Shown here piece by piece: positions 1 through 12,300 of a stretch of 64,000 nucleotides of DNA. The notes under the pieces are model-generated. The model ran no database searches and had not been told where the DNA came from. It saw only the letters and a list, made by a program, of their open reading frames with translations. Each line of letters starts with the position of its first letter. The stretch's first letter is position 1. Both the position numbers and the translations under genes were made by a program. This stretch comes from Isoetes taiwanensis (taxonomy: Eukaryota > Streptophyta > Lycopodiopsida > Isoetales > Isoetaceae): the NCBI GenBank assembly GCA_021234155.1, contig JAJEKV010000074.1:646154-710153 (forward strand), read 5' to 3'.

Positions 1-1180
1 AATACTTTTTTGGAACTATCGGTTTCCTAGTAATTGGAACCTTGATAGAACAAAGCGTGCGAGGAGTCAATCGGGGAGTTCCCATGGCATGACCTTGTCT
101 CTCAACTATTAACTAGTCATATAAAGATAATCTTGAATGTAATAGATGCGATTCTGATCCACACACCTAAAATACAAAATTCTTGCTAAAATACAATTTT
201 CTACGATGCTTTTCATTGAGCAAATTTCTTGATTGCCAATTACACTACCCCTTAGGAAGGTTTTCTAGGTCCATTTAAATATGACCGGCCTGAGGTTTTG
301 GTCGGGAACAACAAATAATTCTAAGGCTAGGATAAAGCCCTTTGGTCGGGGAATCAACAAACAATGCTAGAATAACCCGGTGATCACTTCTATTAAGGCA
401 GCTCGTCGAGGAGGATGAGGCCTTTATTGCATATTGCTCGGCTTGAATGGAATGGATATGGGGAAAAGAATATAAAGAGAGAAAATAACTCTGGCCGGTT
501 ATCACCCCAATTGGTGCTTATTTTAATAACTAACACATTCCGGCATCATGGAGCATGCTTTAGCATCCCAATTGGTACTTATTTTAATGTAGCATTCGAC
601 ATCGTAGGGGCATACTTTAGCAAACATGGAAGAAGCAAAGGTCAATATAAAATGCATAACATTGCGGTGTTCTCCACATAAAATCTGTACTTACCATCCA
701 ATCTCAAAGTAAAGAAGGAATTGCTTTCGGCCAATAGAATTTTTTAATTGTATCATCAAACATTCTTTGCCATAAATAGAAAACCATGTATCCGGACTCA
801 AAATGCAAAAGCTGCATTATTATCCACCACGACTGGCTTGTTAAACCCGGCGGCTACTGCAGCGTGAATGCGCTCGATATGCCTATCCATGATTTTGGCA
901 ACCTTTTGCGGAGTCAATGTTTTTTGCTACATCATCAAACATTCTTTGTTTTGTTATAAACAACAAGCAACCATGTAGTGGATCCAACTATGGTGTTGTT
1001 AGACTCACGATGTTTTGGATATGTGTATTTGCTGTGATTTTTGTTTGTCAAAATATAATGTTTTTTTGTAGAGAGCTAGCATAAAGAGTAATCTTCGATA
1101 ATTGGGATGTAAGAGCTAGGAGTATGAATTGATAGGTTGATTTTACTTTAATTGGAAATAATTATCTAAGCTTGTAAACA
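1..1180. other. AT-rich non-coding stretch with a short degenerate duplication
   Basis: I see no coding region that resembles a known protein. The short open frames lack family motifs. Around 508-625 a segment of about 80 bases is repeated imperfectly: a CCCAATTGG-type start followed by a TTATTTTAAT block, then an ACTTTAGC-like block. The remainder is AT-rich sequence without a recognised element. Confidence 0.5.
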
Positions 1181-1243
1181 AACAATGGCGGTACATGTCG
1201 TTACAAATTCTAGCTCCTATTCTATGTGGTTGTATTTGCGACA

Positions 1244-1400
1244 TACAACGGAGTTCTACTACCGGACATACAATGACTTACATTCTAGAAAATGCAGCTT
1301 GGAGTTCTACCGCGGACATACAATGACTTGTTCTAGAAAATACAACGGAGTTCTACAAGCACATACTGCTGACTTACACTCACCAGAAAATGGGGCGGTG
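1244..1400 (+). repeat. Short tandem repeat, three degenerate units
   Basis: A unit of roughly 50-60 bases is present three times. Each copy contains GGAGTTCTAC, then a CATACAATGACTT-like block, then TCTAGAAAAT. The units drift in length and sequence, as expected of an old minisatellite. The open frame across it is a by-product of the repeat. Confidence 0.7.
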
Positions 1401-1419
1401 TATGAAATTGCGAGTTAAT

Positions 1420-2160
1420 ATTTTTTCCTTATCGGTACATTTAATATTGTGAGAAGCTTCATAGAGACTTACAGAGAGTTATCGCGGTTATTGAGACTAT
1501 TCATTTATTCTGCACTTTAACATGCTTAGAAATTTAATTATGGGAGTATTGCATCATTCCCTCGCTATAAGCTAGAGATTGTGCAAATGGAGTTATTGTT
1601 AATTGCTTTGAAACATAAAAACAACAAATAGCGCCTCTTCCTACAAAGTATGTAAAAGCTGCGGTAAAAGATAATAAAAATCTCATGTCCGGGGAATCTC
1701 AAGTCATTGGCACCATGCTAGAAGCCAGGCTTGGTCGCGAATTCATAAACAAAGGAAAATAAAACAACACAAAACAAAGCCCTTTCAAACCATTAATAAC
1801 CCCAAACACATCAAATGACCCAACAAGAACCATGAAATGAAACGTGATAAAACGTGAAAACACACTCACAAGACCCGCGAAGGGCAACCCTCGTCGCGCT
1901 GACACCTTGTTTATTTAATGTCGCGACACAAACTTTACATGCCGTTTTTATTGCCCCATCTTTATTAGGGAGTTGGCTATGGATTTTCACCATAATGTAA
2001 AGCTTTATTGTTCGCAGGAATGCTTGTAAGCTTTATTGTATAAAAGTTCCCTTATCCATTGGCCCCTTCCGGGTGCAATGGGCAGAAAATTTACTCTTGG
2101 ATGTCACGAATATCTATGAATCTGAAGGAATTATATTAAATGCCTATTTTGCCTTAAATC
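1420..2160. other. Unannotated spacer
   Basis: No protein similarity, tRNA-like fold or long repeat was recognised here. Short open frames on both strands have no conserved motif. Confidence 0.4.
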
Positions 2161-2164
2161 TTGT

Positions 2165-2836
2165 TTTACTTGAACTTTTTCGACATTCGTCTTCTCTCCC
2201 TCCCTCTTTTCTCCTGATTTCTGGCGCCTCCGCTGGCGCTGGCATCTGGGCGCTTTGCGCGAGCGTACGACTGGCATTTCTCTTGGCCGGATCACAATGA
2301 TGGATGGCATTGGAGCGTGGCGGTGAAGGATAAGGCGCCCACGGTATTGTACTGAGTGGATGTCGCTGGCAGCGCGCCACACAGAGTCTTTGGCGTAGCG
2401 GTAGCCGGGGACTGAATGTGGATGGAAGGAGGCACCTCCGATGGGCGATTTCCACGGCGGTTTTGAGCGCCGCCTTCCTGCGTGTATGCAGGCGATTGGC
2501 GTTGAAATCGTTTTCGGCCACCAGTTGTGAAGAGATTCTGATTCGGAGTTGCTTGGTGAAGCTTTACTTTCTTTGGAGGTATGAAGGTATGCTTGTTGTA
2601 TTACAGCGACATGGATTTTGGATGGTGAAGCGACCATAGTCATCAGCGGTTTTTCAGTGGTTTTAATCAGAGGTCATGATAGTTGTGTTCTAGCTCACGT
2701 TGTGCTTTGGTTTAAGGGCTTGGCCCATGTTCTTGTTGGACTTAGGTCCAGGACCCGGTCCCTTATGTACTTGGTCCATAACCCGATTGGGTTCGAGTGG
2801 GCGTTAAAATTTTTCCTTCCTTCCTTCCTTCCTTCA
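2165..2836 (+). mobile_element. Retroposon 3' part with LINE-type hairpin end and (TTCC)n tail
   Basis: The 3' end is clear. A short hairpin (AACCC, loop GATT, GGGTT) at about 2776-2789 is followed by a GGCGTTAAAA box and a TTCC repeat at about 2816-2836. This matches the ends at 18.6 kb and 32.3 kb. Just upstream are two further small GC stems (GGACTTAGGTCC and GGACCcGGTCC), similar in style to the region before the 18.6-kb tail. The 5' boundary is uncertain and is placed where GC-rich sequence begins. No intact protein was found, and the 170-residue open frame on the opposite strand is judged a shadow. It is probably a non-autonomous or truncated LINE relative. Confidence 0.65.
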
Positions 2837-4190
2837 ATTATTAAGCCTGACCCTTGCTAGATCTACAATCTTTCAAGGCCTCTATTTGATTTCTTGAGGC
2901 CACAATGACTATGGATAGGCTACAATGACTATGGATCGCATTTTAAAAGAATAAGATGAATCCACGGATGTTGAGATCCATTAGTGCAGTAGTATAAAAT
3001 ATGGTACCAAAGTTAAGACATTCAATCATATCAAACTTCTCTCTCCTAGTTTATAGATGCTTACATTAGGCATTTATTGGGCAAAAGAAACATTGTGGTC
3101 ATGGATCTTCCACCATAGGTGCTCTCCTAAATTTCTTGCTTTGTTTTGGTGATCCGTGAAGATTATGGCGCCATAGGTTGCACAGACGGATACAATCACC
3201 ACAATGTCGGTACAATCTGATTATCCGGGTTACATAGCTTGGAGAAATGGATTGCGATGTTAAGATCAAATCTAAATTTATGAGTGTCCACGTTACATAA
3301 TCAAATATGAGAGTTGCAATGGTAGAAAGTTGAAATCTATAGTCATCATATATGACATTATATGTGGACAAGTGTCGAACAAAGAGTACTATGGACAAAG
3401 ATATGCTTAACCATTAATGGGCGTAAAAGACCTATTATCTAATACAAACTAGTGATGAAGTTAGATGGCTCAATTATTCCTGGAATAATTTCTTAACCCC
3501 CTACAAATGTAGACTAAAAGCTTGAAAAGATTGAATAATAGATAAACTACAAGACTTATCATAACTTGGGCATAAAATCGACAAACACAATCTAGCATAT
3601 CGTGATTTATGTTTTGGAGTGTTTCAATCTAGATACCTTGTGAGCATACAATCACCATAATGCACATGCAAGCAAAGAGTCATAAGAATGATATTGAACA
3701 TACACATTGATCCATACATGCACTCCAAAGTATTAATGTGCAAATTTTTTCATGTTATTTTTTGTCTAGAGGTTGTAACCGTACAATTCAATTTAACCTC
3801 AAGATTAAAAAAAACTTGGGTACCTTGTTTGGCCCTTGTGATAGTTTTCAACTTGATCTTGTGATAGTTTTTAACTTGATCTTGCCGTACAGCCTGGCGT
3901 GCCTTTTGCTAGTTCTTTTTTTTCCCATCATCACCGCGGTTTTAGCATTTTCGATGCGAAAAAGCTTGTCTGGCGAATTAGATCATTTACCATGTAGCGA
4001 AATCTTCAGATCATCGAGAATTTTTTTGTAAGTATTTTTTCACGTTTTACTCGGCAAATATGTGCGTATCATATAATTCATACATATTAGTATAAAGCGT
4101 CTGGCCGTGTGAACCTATCCACACGGTTGGGAGGCAATCTAACTCCTAAAGATTGGAGTGTTCTTTTGAGTTTCTGCATTTGAATCTTGT
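2837..4190. other. AT-rich spacer
   Basis: The stretch holds no recognised gene or repeat family. Scattered short open frames have no motif support. Confidence 0.4.
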
Positions 4191-5100
4191 GAGTATTTTT
4201 GTGTTCGTATCACATGCCTTTAAATTGGACTCTACAGATGCTGGACTCGATGTCTTATTGGCCAACTTGTACACCACTTCTGCCAGTAGGAATGCCATAG
4301 TCAACAGTGGCAAAGATTTAATTAAGCAAGAAATCTAGATTGTTTTACACAGTAGATAAGCCAGCTTCAAACTCAATCCAGGTTGAGTCGGTCAAGCTAG
4401 CATTGATTGCACAAAGACAGTAGGAGCATGAAGAATGTTTGACAAAATGCTTGAATGTAATATTATCTCATGAAATATTTAGAGCAAGTTGAGACAATAC
4501 TTAACAATATGACCTTTTATCCTAAAGCCATAACATGGACATCATCGTCCTGCCAGTAGCAATGACATACACAATGAAGGAAAGCATATCAACAGTGGCA
4601 AAGATTTAATTAACCAACAAATCTAGACTTATGTCCTATTGGCCAGCTTGTACACCACTTCTGCCAGTAGAATGGCATACACAATGAAGAAAAGAATGTT
4701 AACTGTGAAAAAGATTTAAATAAGCAAGAAATCCAGAGAACAGGGCAGAACAAGCCAGTCTTTATTATGCAGTACCTTCCAATTTAAGGACAATTTAACA
4801 ACAAATCTAAGCTCAAACAATGATTTATACTTTAATTTTAGCTGCTCAATTCATGCATGCTTTCAATCAGATTCCTCAAGAACAAAACCAAGCTCAAACA
4901 TCTGAGCCTGTCAATAATGCACAGACAGGGCACAACATTATCTTGTTACTTCATTTTTAATGTCTCTTGTTACTCATTTTCTGCTAGATTAATGCACCAC
5001 AAGAATGATTTCTACTTTAATCTTAACAGCCCAATTCATGCATGCTTTCAACTAGATTCCTCAACAAAAGACCTAGGCTCAAATATCTGAGGCTGCCAGC
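4190..5100 (+). repeat. Cluster of degenerate direct repeats
   Basis: A block containing CACTTCTGCCAGTAG and CAGTGGCAAAGATTTAATTAA recurs at about 4258-4340, 4550-4620 and 4640-4735 with indels. A second block, beginning near CAATTCATGCATGCTTTCAA and ending near AATGCACAGA, recurs at about 4845-4926 and 5028-5110. No coding potential was recognised. This looks like local duplication of host DNA. Confidence 0.65.
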
Positions 5101-6295
5101 AATGCACAGATCACATCTCTATTCCTTTCTAGCATTATCTTTTAACCAGCTCACATTGCAATGATGTGCCTAACTAAATCTAGAGAGCCTTACCTCTAGA
5201 ACAATTGAGCGAGCCTCTTCTTTCCGCCTTGAAGCTAATTTGATCAAGCACTCCCAATCAACACACAATGCGAGCCGAATTTGCAAGGGAAGACATCTAC
5301 TATAAAAAAAAACAACCTTAACCATCAAATGCAACAAATTCCATGAAAGATTCCAATTAACACACAATCAAAACCTAAACAGATAATACAAAATACAAAA
5401 TGTTTGCTTTAATAATCAAACAAAACAGGAGAAAACCTTACAAAATAAGGCCTTCCGTCAAGATTAAACCTACATGCCAGCTTTTCTCGTGCTAGGATGG
5501 CGCACAGCCACAGACTATCCTCATATTTCTCCATTAGTCTTATATATGGATAGATGGTCTAATGCAATTAATTGTGGCAAAAGTATTAATGGTTGGACGC
5601 TACGGTTTATGACGGGCTAAGCCCCACGATAATATTGACCTAATCTCTTTACATGGTCAAGCTTGATATTAGCAGATCGAGGCAGAAGGATTTTGGCGCC
5701 AGCCAGCTACCAGACGAGACAATTGATTGCTGCTAAGTAATGCTGACCAGTATCATTATTCTATGGTTTGTTTTGCATATAAAGTGGAGCGATCCATATG
5801 CAACAAGGTTTGTCTCTCTAGCAATATTCAACTTCCCTTCTTCTTGTGACAAAGGAAAGATGGTTTGGAAAGATGGATTCTAAGCTATTGCTTGTGTGGC
5901 CTGATATCTCTAGAAGTGTTAGTCCGATCTAATATGCTATGCCTAAGTATGGAATGAAAACTGAAGGCCAGCATATTATTCTGAAAGTTTTAGTATTGTC
6001 TTAATGGAACTCAACCTGTTTTACTGATTCTAAAGCAGCGATTTAACTATGATAGGCATTACATGTGGCATGAAAACTGAAATGGCTTTTAGAAACAGGT
6101 TGATGGGTAATGATTATGTAATGACTGCTATAGATATTTGTTTATTTAAGTTACGATAGTTTAGCAACTTTGGCTACTTGCAGGTTTTGTTCAAATCTGC
6201 AAGACAATGAACATCCACGTTTCTAAGGGATGATCTGCTTGCTATCTTTTTGATTTAAATAAGAACATACTATACATGGACTCTCACGGTTTAAA
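5100..6295. other. Spacer with one weak exon-like frame
   Basis: On the minus strand around 5290-5195 an open frame ends at a plausible GTAAGG donor. The encoded piece (about 28 residues, rich in Lys, Arg and Glu) was not matched to a family. Nothing else was recognised. Confidence 0.3.
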
Positions 6296-6297
6296 TA

Positions 6298-6390
6298 GCT
6301 GGTCAGGCTGTGGTAAGCAGCCTGGAAACAGATGGATTTATAGACAGGCTGGTCAGGCTGTGGTAAGCAGCCTGGAAACAGATGGATTTG
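6298..6390 (+). repeat. Perfect tandem pair of about 42 bases
   Basis: The segment from CTGGTCAGGCTG to AACAGATGGATTT occurs at about 6300-6341 and again at about 6349-6390 with no visible differences. The identity implies a recent duplication. It lies in non-coding DNA. Confidence 0.85.
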
Positions 6391-7795
6391 CTTTTGGAAA
6401 AAGTTATAGACAGGATGGAGGTTAACTTTCCCTTTGGAACAGACCTCTTTGACAAAAGATGTACTATGAACAATGACATTTCCGTTTATGTAAAGACTCA
6501 TATGGCATATCCTGATCTGAAAAGGAAGTATTCGTATTTAAACAAAATTTAGAAGAGCTGGAGTCCCTACATCAAATGCAACTGCACCCAAGGAACTTGC
6601 AAGAATACTATTACATGGCTCGATCAAGGAATATGATATGCCTTTAACCATTTGGATTTAATCTACCATTTGAACCATTTGGATTTAATATGATATGCAG
6701 GCTTAATGTTTCTGAGGTACTCCAGGGCAGAATTCGGTCTCCAAAGCCAGACCTCATTACATGCAAAGAATTAAGGATGGCATCCAAGCACATTTGGACT
6801 CTGAAAAGTATGTATTATAGAGGAATGTTTTAAGATCGTTTATGAACCTCCAAAGATGATCTAAAAATTAGTCCACAGTACTACTTTAAAAAGTCTTTGT
6901 TGCTTTTTGGCAGAATCAGGTCCAATGTACCTGAGAAAGCAAAAACTGGGTGATATTCAGACACATGCTGATGCTGATGAACAAACACTGAAAGGAATGT
7001 GTTTTGGTGGATATGATGCTGAAGATAGTTAAATATTACGGATATATAAACTTGAATACTATAGATCTAAATCTGGAAAGCAGCGATATTGTAATATTTT
7101 ATAGGCTGCCGTGCCATATTTTTCAAAAAGACAAATTCAATATTGCCACTATAAAAGCTGGAATATATAATGTATTATGGATACGATGGAATATGCGGTG
7201 CAAGAATGTCATAAAAAGTTGATCTCCACTAGTTTTTTCTCCCCCTTGTGGAAGCTAAAATCAAATGGAAATGACTTGAAGTTCTGGTTCCATAAATATA
7301 AAATGCAGCATTGGCTTGATCTGATAATAAATAAATGAAAAGTTTCTATACAAGCAGCATTGTATAACTATATAAGGTAAGCAATTCAAATTATCTTTAT
7401 CTGCTATGTGATAATATGCTTTGCATTGGTTGTATGGTGCTGCGAAAGAGCATGTTGTGTGCGTGACATTTTTGGAGACATCACACATGTTGCATAAGTC
7501 TGTGGATGAGCCAATCAAGTCCTAACAGAATTCCTGAGGACGTGTCTGAGAACATGTAAATGCTTTCCTTTTGCGAAGGCTGCTTGACTTGCAAGAGCAT
7601 CTACAGTGCTGACGAATGCTATATTATCGCACCATATCACATTGCAGTCAGTCGTGTCAACCCACATAGTTCAAAAATAGACGGGGCTGGAAGGAAATCT
7701 GATGTTGCGTATATCTGGCATAATTTCCAAGATACAATATATCATGATCTAATACAAGAAACAGAAAGAAAGAATTAGCAACCAGATGAAACACA
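6391..7795. other. Spacer with one possible orphan exon (6701-6807, plus strand)
   Basis: A segment at 6701-6807 is open in one frame, preceded by a TATGCAG acceptor and followed by a GTATGT donor. Its 35-residue product was not recognised. The rest of the stretch shows no supported feature. Confidence 0.3.
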
Positions 7796-7800
7796 CTCAC

Positions 7801-9340
7801 CAAATGAGAAAGTGGCTCGTCATATATAAGCCAAGGCTTTGCTTTGTCACCATGCGAAAGTTGACTGGCAAGATTGACAAACTCATTTTGAATACGTGGA
7901 TCGGGAGCAGATCCAAGGAGAACCACTCACATCCCAGCCATGGCACATATACAATGAAAACTCAAACTTTCATTTTTTCCAACTGAGGCAAGCCAAAAAT
8001 TCCCTGGCCACTATGGTCGATTGTCCCCCAAATGGCATGCTTAATAAGGTGAATTCCCTTCTGTGTTGTTAAAGGAGTAATAATACCTACCAAAGGCCTA
8101 TCTTGCTGCCCAAGACCCAAGGGCCATTATAACTCTTGTTTTGCTACACGTTTACCTTCAATAACTTTGGCCGTTGAGTAATGCAACTATTATAAGCACA
8201 ATTTTCTTTTTGAAATTATCAAATTGGTTGTAGCTCAATTGGTACAAAAGACCAGATCATGTACTTACTGGGATGAATGGATCATCAAATGGATCCCAAA
8301 TTTTCGAATCTATTCCATTTATAATTTCCATGAAACTTGTGCAAGTGAGGAGATACATCGGGTTGCCAGTTATTTCTTATGCACATGTATACGAGACCTT
8401 ATATAAAGATAATGATGCCAAGTAAGCGAAACCATGAAAAATGAGATACATACAACAGATCCAAGAAGTCTTTTAGTTGACTATTGTAGACAAAGTATTG
8501 TAAACGATCCAACATGTATTTTGTTAGCAGCCGCTGCTAATGTGTGAGCTCTGATGTGACACTGCTACAAGCATCCGGGTCATCAATCATAAGACTTACT
8601 GTGGTAGCCATATCTGCATTTGCCATTGCTTTTCCAATGAAAGGAGCTCCAAACTCAAGGTTATGAATAGTGAAGATAATCAGGGCATTAGAGAGACCAA
8701 GCTTATAGTAACTTTTTTGAAATAGCCATGCTACTGGAGCACTTGACCATTCATGACAGTGAATTATGTCCTGCACAATATACCTAGAGCAAAAGTGCCG
8801 TCTAAACATTATAAGCATTAAGAAACATGCAGATTATTTTAGATGGAATAAACAAGCACAAGCTTACATGCATGTGGTGCTACCACTAAAAGAAGTCGAA
8901 TGAAGACAGTAACATGGGCATAGAATTGCCATATAAATAATGTCATGAGCAAAATAGAATGGCATTGTTCTTTCTGACAGCAAGCCTAGTATGTGTACAA
9001 ATTGACAAATACAGAGATTCTAAGCCTAAGCTTTAGCCTTTACACAGCTTGCAGAAGCGAACATAAAAACCGACTACTTTTGAGAAAGGAAACCATGCAA
9101 TTGATATAAGATCCCGTTTAATCACCAATATTTGTTACCGTCCGTCAAATTATATGATGCAATTTCATATCTAGCTCCATTTATGAGTTGTTTAGGTTAA
9201 TAGAAACAAAAGATGCAAGCTGAATAATTGCCCAGTTATGACTTACCGTATGCTTTTCACTTTCAAACAGGAACTCCAAGGCAGCTCTAGAAAAGAAATC
9301 GAACCGATTCGAATATCCACATCGAGTATCTACCATATCC
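7801..9340 (-). pseudogene. Starch synthase III catalytic-domain exon fragments
   Basis: Minus-strand pieces match the GT5 glycosyltransferase domain of plant starch synthase III, which extends glucan chains from ADP-glucose in plastids. In order: 9340-9242 reads RFDFFSRAALEFLFES. 8770-8600 is a clean 57-codon exon (AG acceptor, GTAAGT donor) with DIIHCHEWSSAPVAWLF and FTIHNLEFG. About 8390-8269 holds GIDSKIWDPFDDPFIP, but the reading frame shifts twice before it. About 8130-7990 holds RPLVGIIT and KGIHLIKHAIWGTI. 7925-7801 holds VLLGSAPDPRIQ and YDEPLSHL with a GTGAGT donor. The last part of the domain (the FEPCGLTQL region) and all N-terminal exons are missing. The double frameshift and the lost splice site after the fourth piece argue for a captured, decaying fragment. 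Introns are retained, so this was a DNA-level copy and not a retrocopy. Confidence 0.85.
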
Positions 9341-9416
9341 TATTCTGGTTACATGGTAAGAAGAGAAGCTACAGGCCTCACACACTAACGAGGGTGACCG
9401 GCAGTTTAAGGGTGCT

Positions 9417-9530
9417 AACAGGTTTGGAGCGATTTTTGGAATATCCCAGGCATATACCAGCATATCCTTGGAGTATGCCAAAAATCCACCTGAGCGAGGG
9501 TTTGCCCCCCTAGAGGCAACCCAAAAATGT
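9417..9530 (+). repeat. Dispersed repeat with GGGTTTGCCCC hairpin, copy 1
   Basis: The segment ends in a near-palindrome (GGGTTTGCCCCC, short loop, GGCAACCC) and resembles 12196-12300, which ends in the same hairpin. GGTTTGGA near the start is shared too. The two copies flank the sucrose-phosphate synthase and galactosyltransferase fragments. I could not assign it to a transposon class. Confidence 0.55.
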
Positions 9531-10229
9531 GATGATCTTTTTGCTATGTATGAACTACCGACATTGATGGTTAGGATGCAATCAGATCAAGGATAAAAAA
9601 ATGTGATCATCTTTACAGACATACATTGATGGTTAGGATGCAATAAAAAAATGGGCCACCACATCTACTACACTTTTCTCTGCCCTTCACTTTGAATTAT
9701 CATGCACCAAGATTCATACTAAACTTTTCTAGCAAGGTTTAAGATGGGATTACATTTTCTAAACAAACTTTGATAGAAACTAAAATAGAGCGCAGTTTTT
9801 AAACATCATTTACGACATGTTTTGGTTAAGTTGTGAATTACTATTTAGCTTTAAATAAGAATGCCCTAAATTATATGTTAACAGTCCTAGAGGCCAAATG
9901 CTACTCCCTTCTTTCTTGTAGGCCTTTGGATGTAATTTTTTAAACTTGAAATTTCAAACAATAGCCCAACACAGAAATCACTAACAAAGAAGCAATTTAA
10001 TATGCCAGTCATTTGTCACAGAAGTTACAGCATAAAATTAAATTGATGAACTTGTTCACTCGCCCTCCCTTCTATGTTTGCCCCGTTTACAGAAGCGCCG
10101 CAAATATATACATCATCTTCCAACTAAACAGATATATCTCCTTCGAGTAGTGAGTCGTATGCATTGTGAACATACAACTCCTATCCTAGCTTTAATAATG
10201 CATTAATAATGTATTTAGAATTCTATCCA

Positions 10230-11363
10230 TCCCCTGTGGAAATAATGTTTGGGCTTTCTGCTGGTGCTATGTCCTCCCTGGTATAGTTGCCACTAGTCGA
10301 ATCAGTATCTCCTGTTTTTCCAATAATGATAAACATGTTTGCAACATCAATCCCCCAACTGACAAACATATACCTAGTTATTGCATGTAGAACAAACATG
10401 TTATCAGCAACATCTTAAGAATCAACAAAATAAGACAGCTTGTATAATCCTTTTCCCACCTTAAACCTGGGATCTGGAAGCATGCATCAACGAACATGCA
10501 ATTTAATAACACTTTGGCAATATATTACATGGCACCTTAACCCCGACATTCTCAAACATTATTGAAGTTCGTCTACCTTCAGTGCCTGCAAGATGCCACC
10601 AATGCCACAACTTGAACAACACAATGAATATTAGGCTCAAATCATTATGTACTTACATTTGAAGTGCTCTTCATTTGATAAACAAGACAATATGAATTGC
10701 ATCGACCTTCTTCTTCGATGATAATTCACTCTAGCTTGACCTTGCAGCAAGAGACATTTAGCAGGGCCAATACTTTATTTTATCCTTCTCCACCCCATTG
10801 ATAATCTATATGTATATCATAGTCAGCATCAGAAGATATTGGCATGTCTGGACCATTGAATATTTCTTCTGCATTTATAGATGCACTAGGGTAGTACAGA
10901 TGTCTTCCACTGCTACATAGATAAGAGAATCAAAATCTTTCATTGCTATACCTTCAAGTCAACATATTTATGGTTTCTCTGAGCGACAAAGTTGTTGCTA
11001 ATACAAATTTAGTGGAAGACGAGCTTTGAAAACTTCTTGTATAACATTTGACATTCCTTTCTCAGGATGTACATGCTCATTGTAACTGTCAATAACAATG
11101 ACAAACAAACTTCGCCTCCTTCTGTGACATTAGTAACCTATTCACAGTCCGGACATTACATATCTTTCACCTCACCCATGCTTGTTCTCATTTTCTTCTT
11201 TGGTTCCCTGTTTACGCTTAAGCCTCCTTAACCTGGTTTGTTGTTCTGTAAGTCCCTCGAAAAATCCTCTCCATCACCACCATCGCCATCATTTAATTCT
11301 TCATGCTGCCATTGTGGATGCCTCATTTTACAGAGTGCAACCTTAGAAAGGTTGTACAATGTT
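10230..11363 (-). pseudogene. Sucrose-phosphate synthase C-terminal fragments
   Basis: Several consecutive minus-strand exons match plant sucrose-phosphate synthase, the cytosolic enzyme making sucrose-6-phosphate from UDP-glucose and fructose-6-phosphate. They run: about 11363-11228 with KMRHPQWQ (the end of the glycosyltransferase part); about 11130-11010 with RRRRSLFVIVIDSYNEH and IQEVFKA; about 10910-10795 with LYYPSAS and DYDIHIDYQWG; about 10740-10670 with EEEGRCNSYCLVY; about 10600-10515 with KVDELQ, a stop, then CLRMSGLRCHVIYCQ; and about 10390-10235 with GIDVANMFIIIGKTGDTD. The order and spacing are those of a gene with introns. The in-frame TAA in the fifth piece, further stops and the absence of the N-terminal catalytic half indicate a pseudogene. 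It lies between fragments of two other carbohydrate genes in the same orientation. Confidence 0.85.
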
Positions 11364-11849
11364 AAGGCTAAGAGTACAAATTTTTCAGCCCATTTGCATG
11401 ACAGTCTATCCACAAATTATAATCTGCTACAAATAAACATTCAAGTTACTTTATCTACTAATGGGAGGACACAAGGACATAACAGCTGATAATGTTGAAT
11501 GGTAGGTACTTTAACTTAGAGGACAGGATATCACCAGCCAACTTTGCTAGAAAATATCCAAAGGAATCATTGATGCTGACCAGAAATTTTAAAAGAGTAT
11601 ATTCTTATAATAGTAGTGAAGGTGACTGAAGCTGACTAGGTAGTATATAATATAGTGCAATGTACTGAATGGGATAGACATAACAATGCAAGTAATTTCA
11701 TAAAGTTATTACATAGTCTCACTGATCAATTACAGAGGAGGCCATAGTTGGTTCCTGCATTTTAGCAAAACCTGATTCCTTGGTTCCCTTAATAGCAGCG
11801 GACCTTCAGCAACCATTTAATCACTTTGGACAAATGCTTGAAGGACTTG

Positions 11850-11990
11850 CTATCTCAGATTGAAATTACCGAAAGAGTGTTGTTTTGGTTCTTCCAAAAG
11901 CGTGCAACATCTGCTGATATAATATAGCCTGGGCCATCTACATACAAAGGGTACTCCTCTTCTGGCCACTCTTGTAGAAATGGGCAAGTA
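11850..11990 (-). pseudogene. GT31 beta-1,3-galactosyltransferase exon fragment
   Basis: One minus-strand open frame reads [19 protein letters not shown] followed by ADVARF. This is the conserved block of plant GT31 galactosyltransferases, Golgi enzymes that galactosylate arabinogalactan proteins and other glycans. It ends at a stop soon after. The preceding and following exons of the family were not found, so it is an isolated fragment upstream (on its strand) of the sucrose-phosphate synthase fragments. Confidence 0.75.
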
Positions 11991-12195
11991 TGAGACTTCA
12001 GTTTAGACATAAGATGTTTAAGTCATAAGTCAAGTGATGCGAAGGAAATAAGATGTTTATAAATGAAGCACTAGGAGAGCTTAAAAGCTACGCAAGGAAC
12101 CTGTAGAACCGATGATTAGGGTTAATGGCCTGCAACTCATCGCACCAGTTAGACGGTTTCCAGAGCGGCTGCCCAGCAATAAGGGCGACTGATAG

Positions 12196-12300
12196 ATATT
12201 GGTTTGGAGGGGTTATTGTCATATTTTGGCCATATGCCTGGAATATGCCACAGACCGACATGAACTAGGGTTTGCCCCCTTAGGGGCAACCCAAAAACAA
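12196..12300 (+). repeat. Dispersed repeat with GGGTTTGCCCC hairpin, copy 2
   Basis: This is the second copy of the repeat described at 9417-9530. It ends in the same hairpin followed by a CCCAAAAA run. Identity is strong in the last 30 bases and patchy before that. Confidence 0.5.

Noticed and set aside
1244-1400. CRISPR-like spaced repeats
   Set aside because: Units are degenerate, unevenly spaced and in plant nuclear DNA. It is an ordinary minisatellite.
2131-2643. 170-residue minus-strand open frame
   Set aside because: It lies antisense to a retroposon, has no domain motif and a basic, low-information composition typical of a shadow frame.
9417-12300. Helitron bounded by the GGGTTTGCCCC hairpins
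   Set aside because: The hairpin resembles a Helitron end, but no CTRR terminus follows it and no TC start was identified. Both copies are in the same orientation and diverged.
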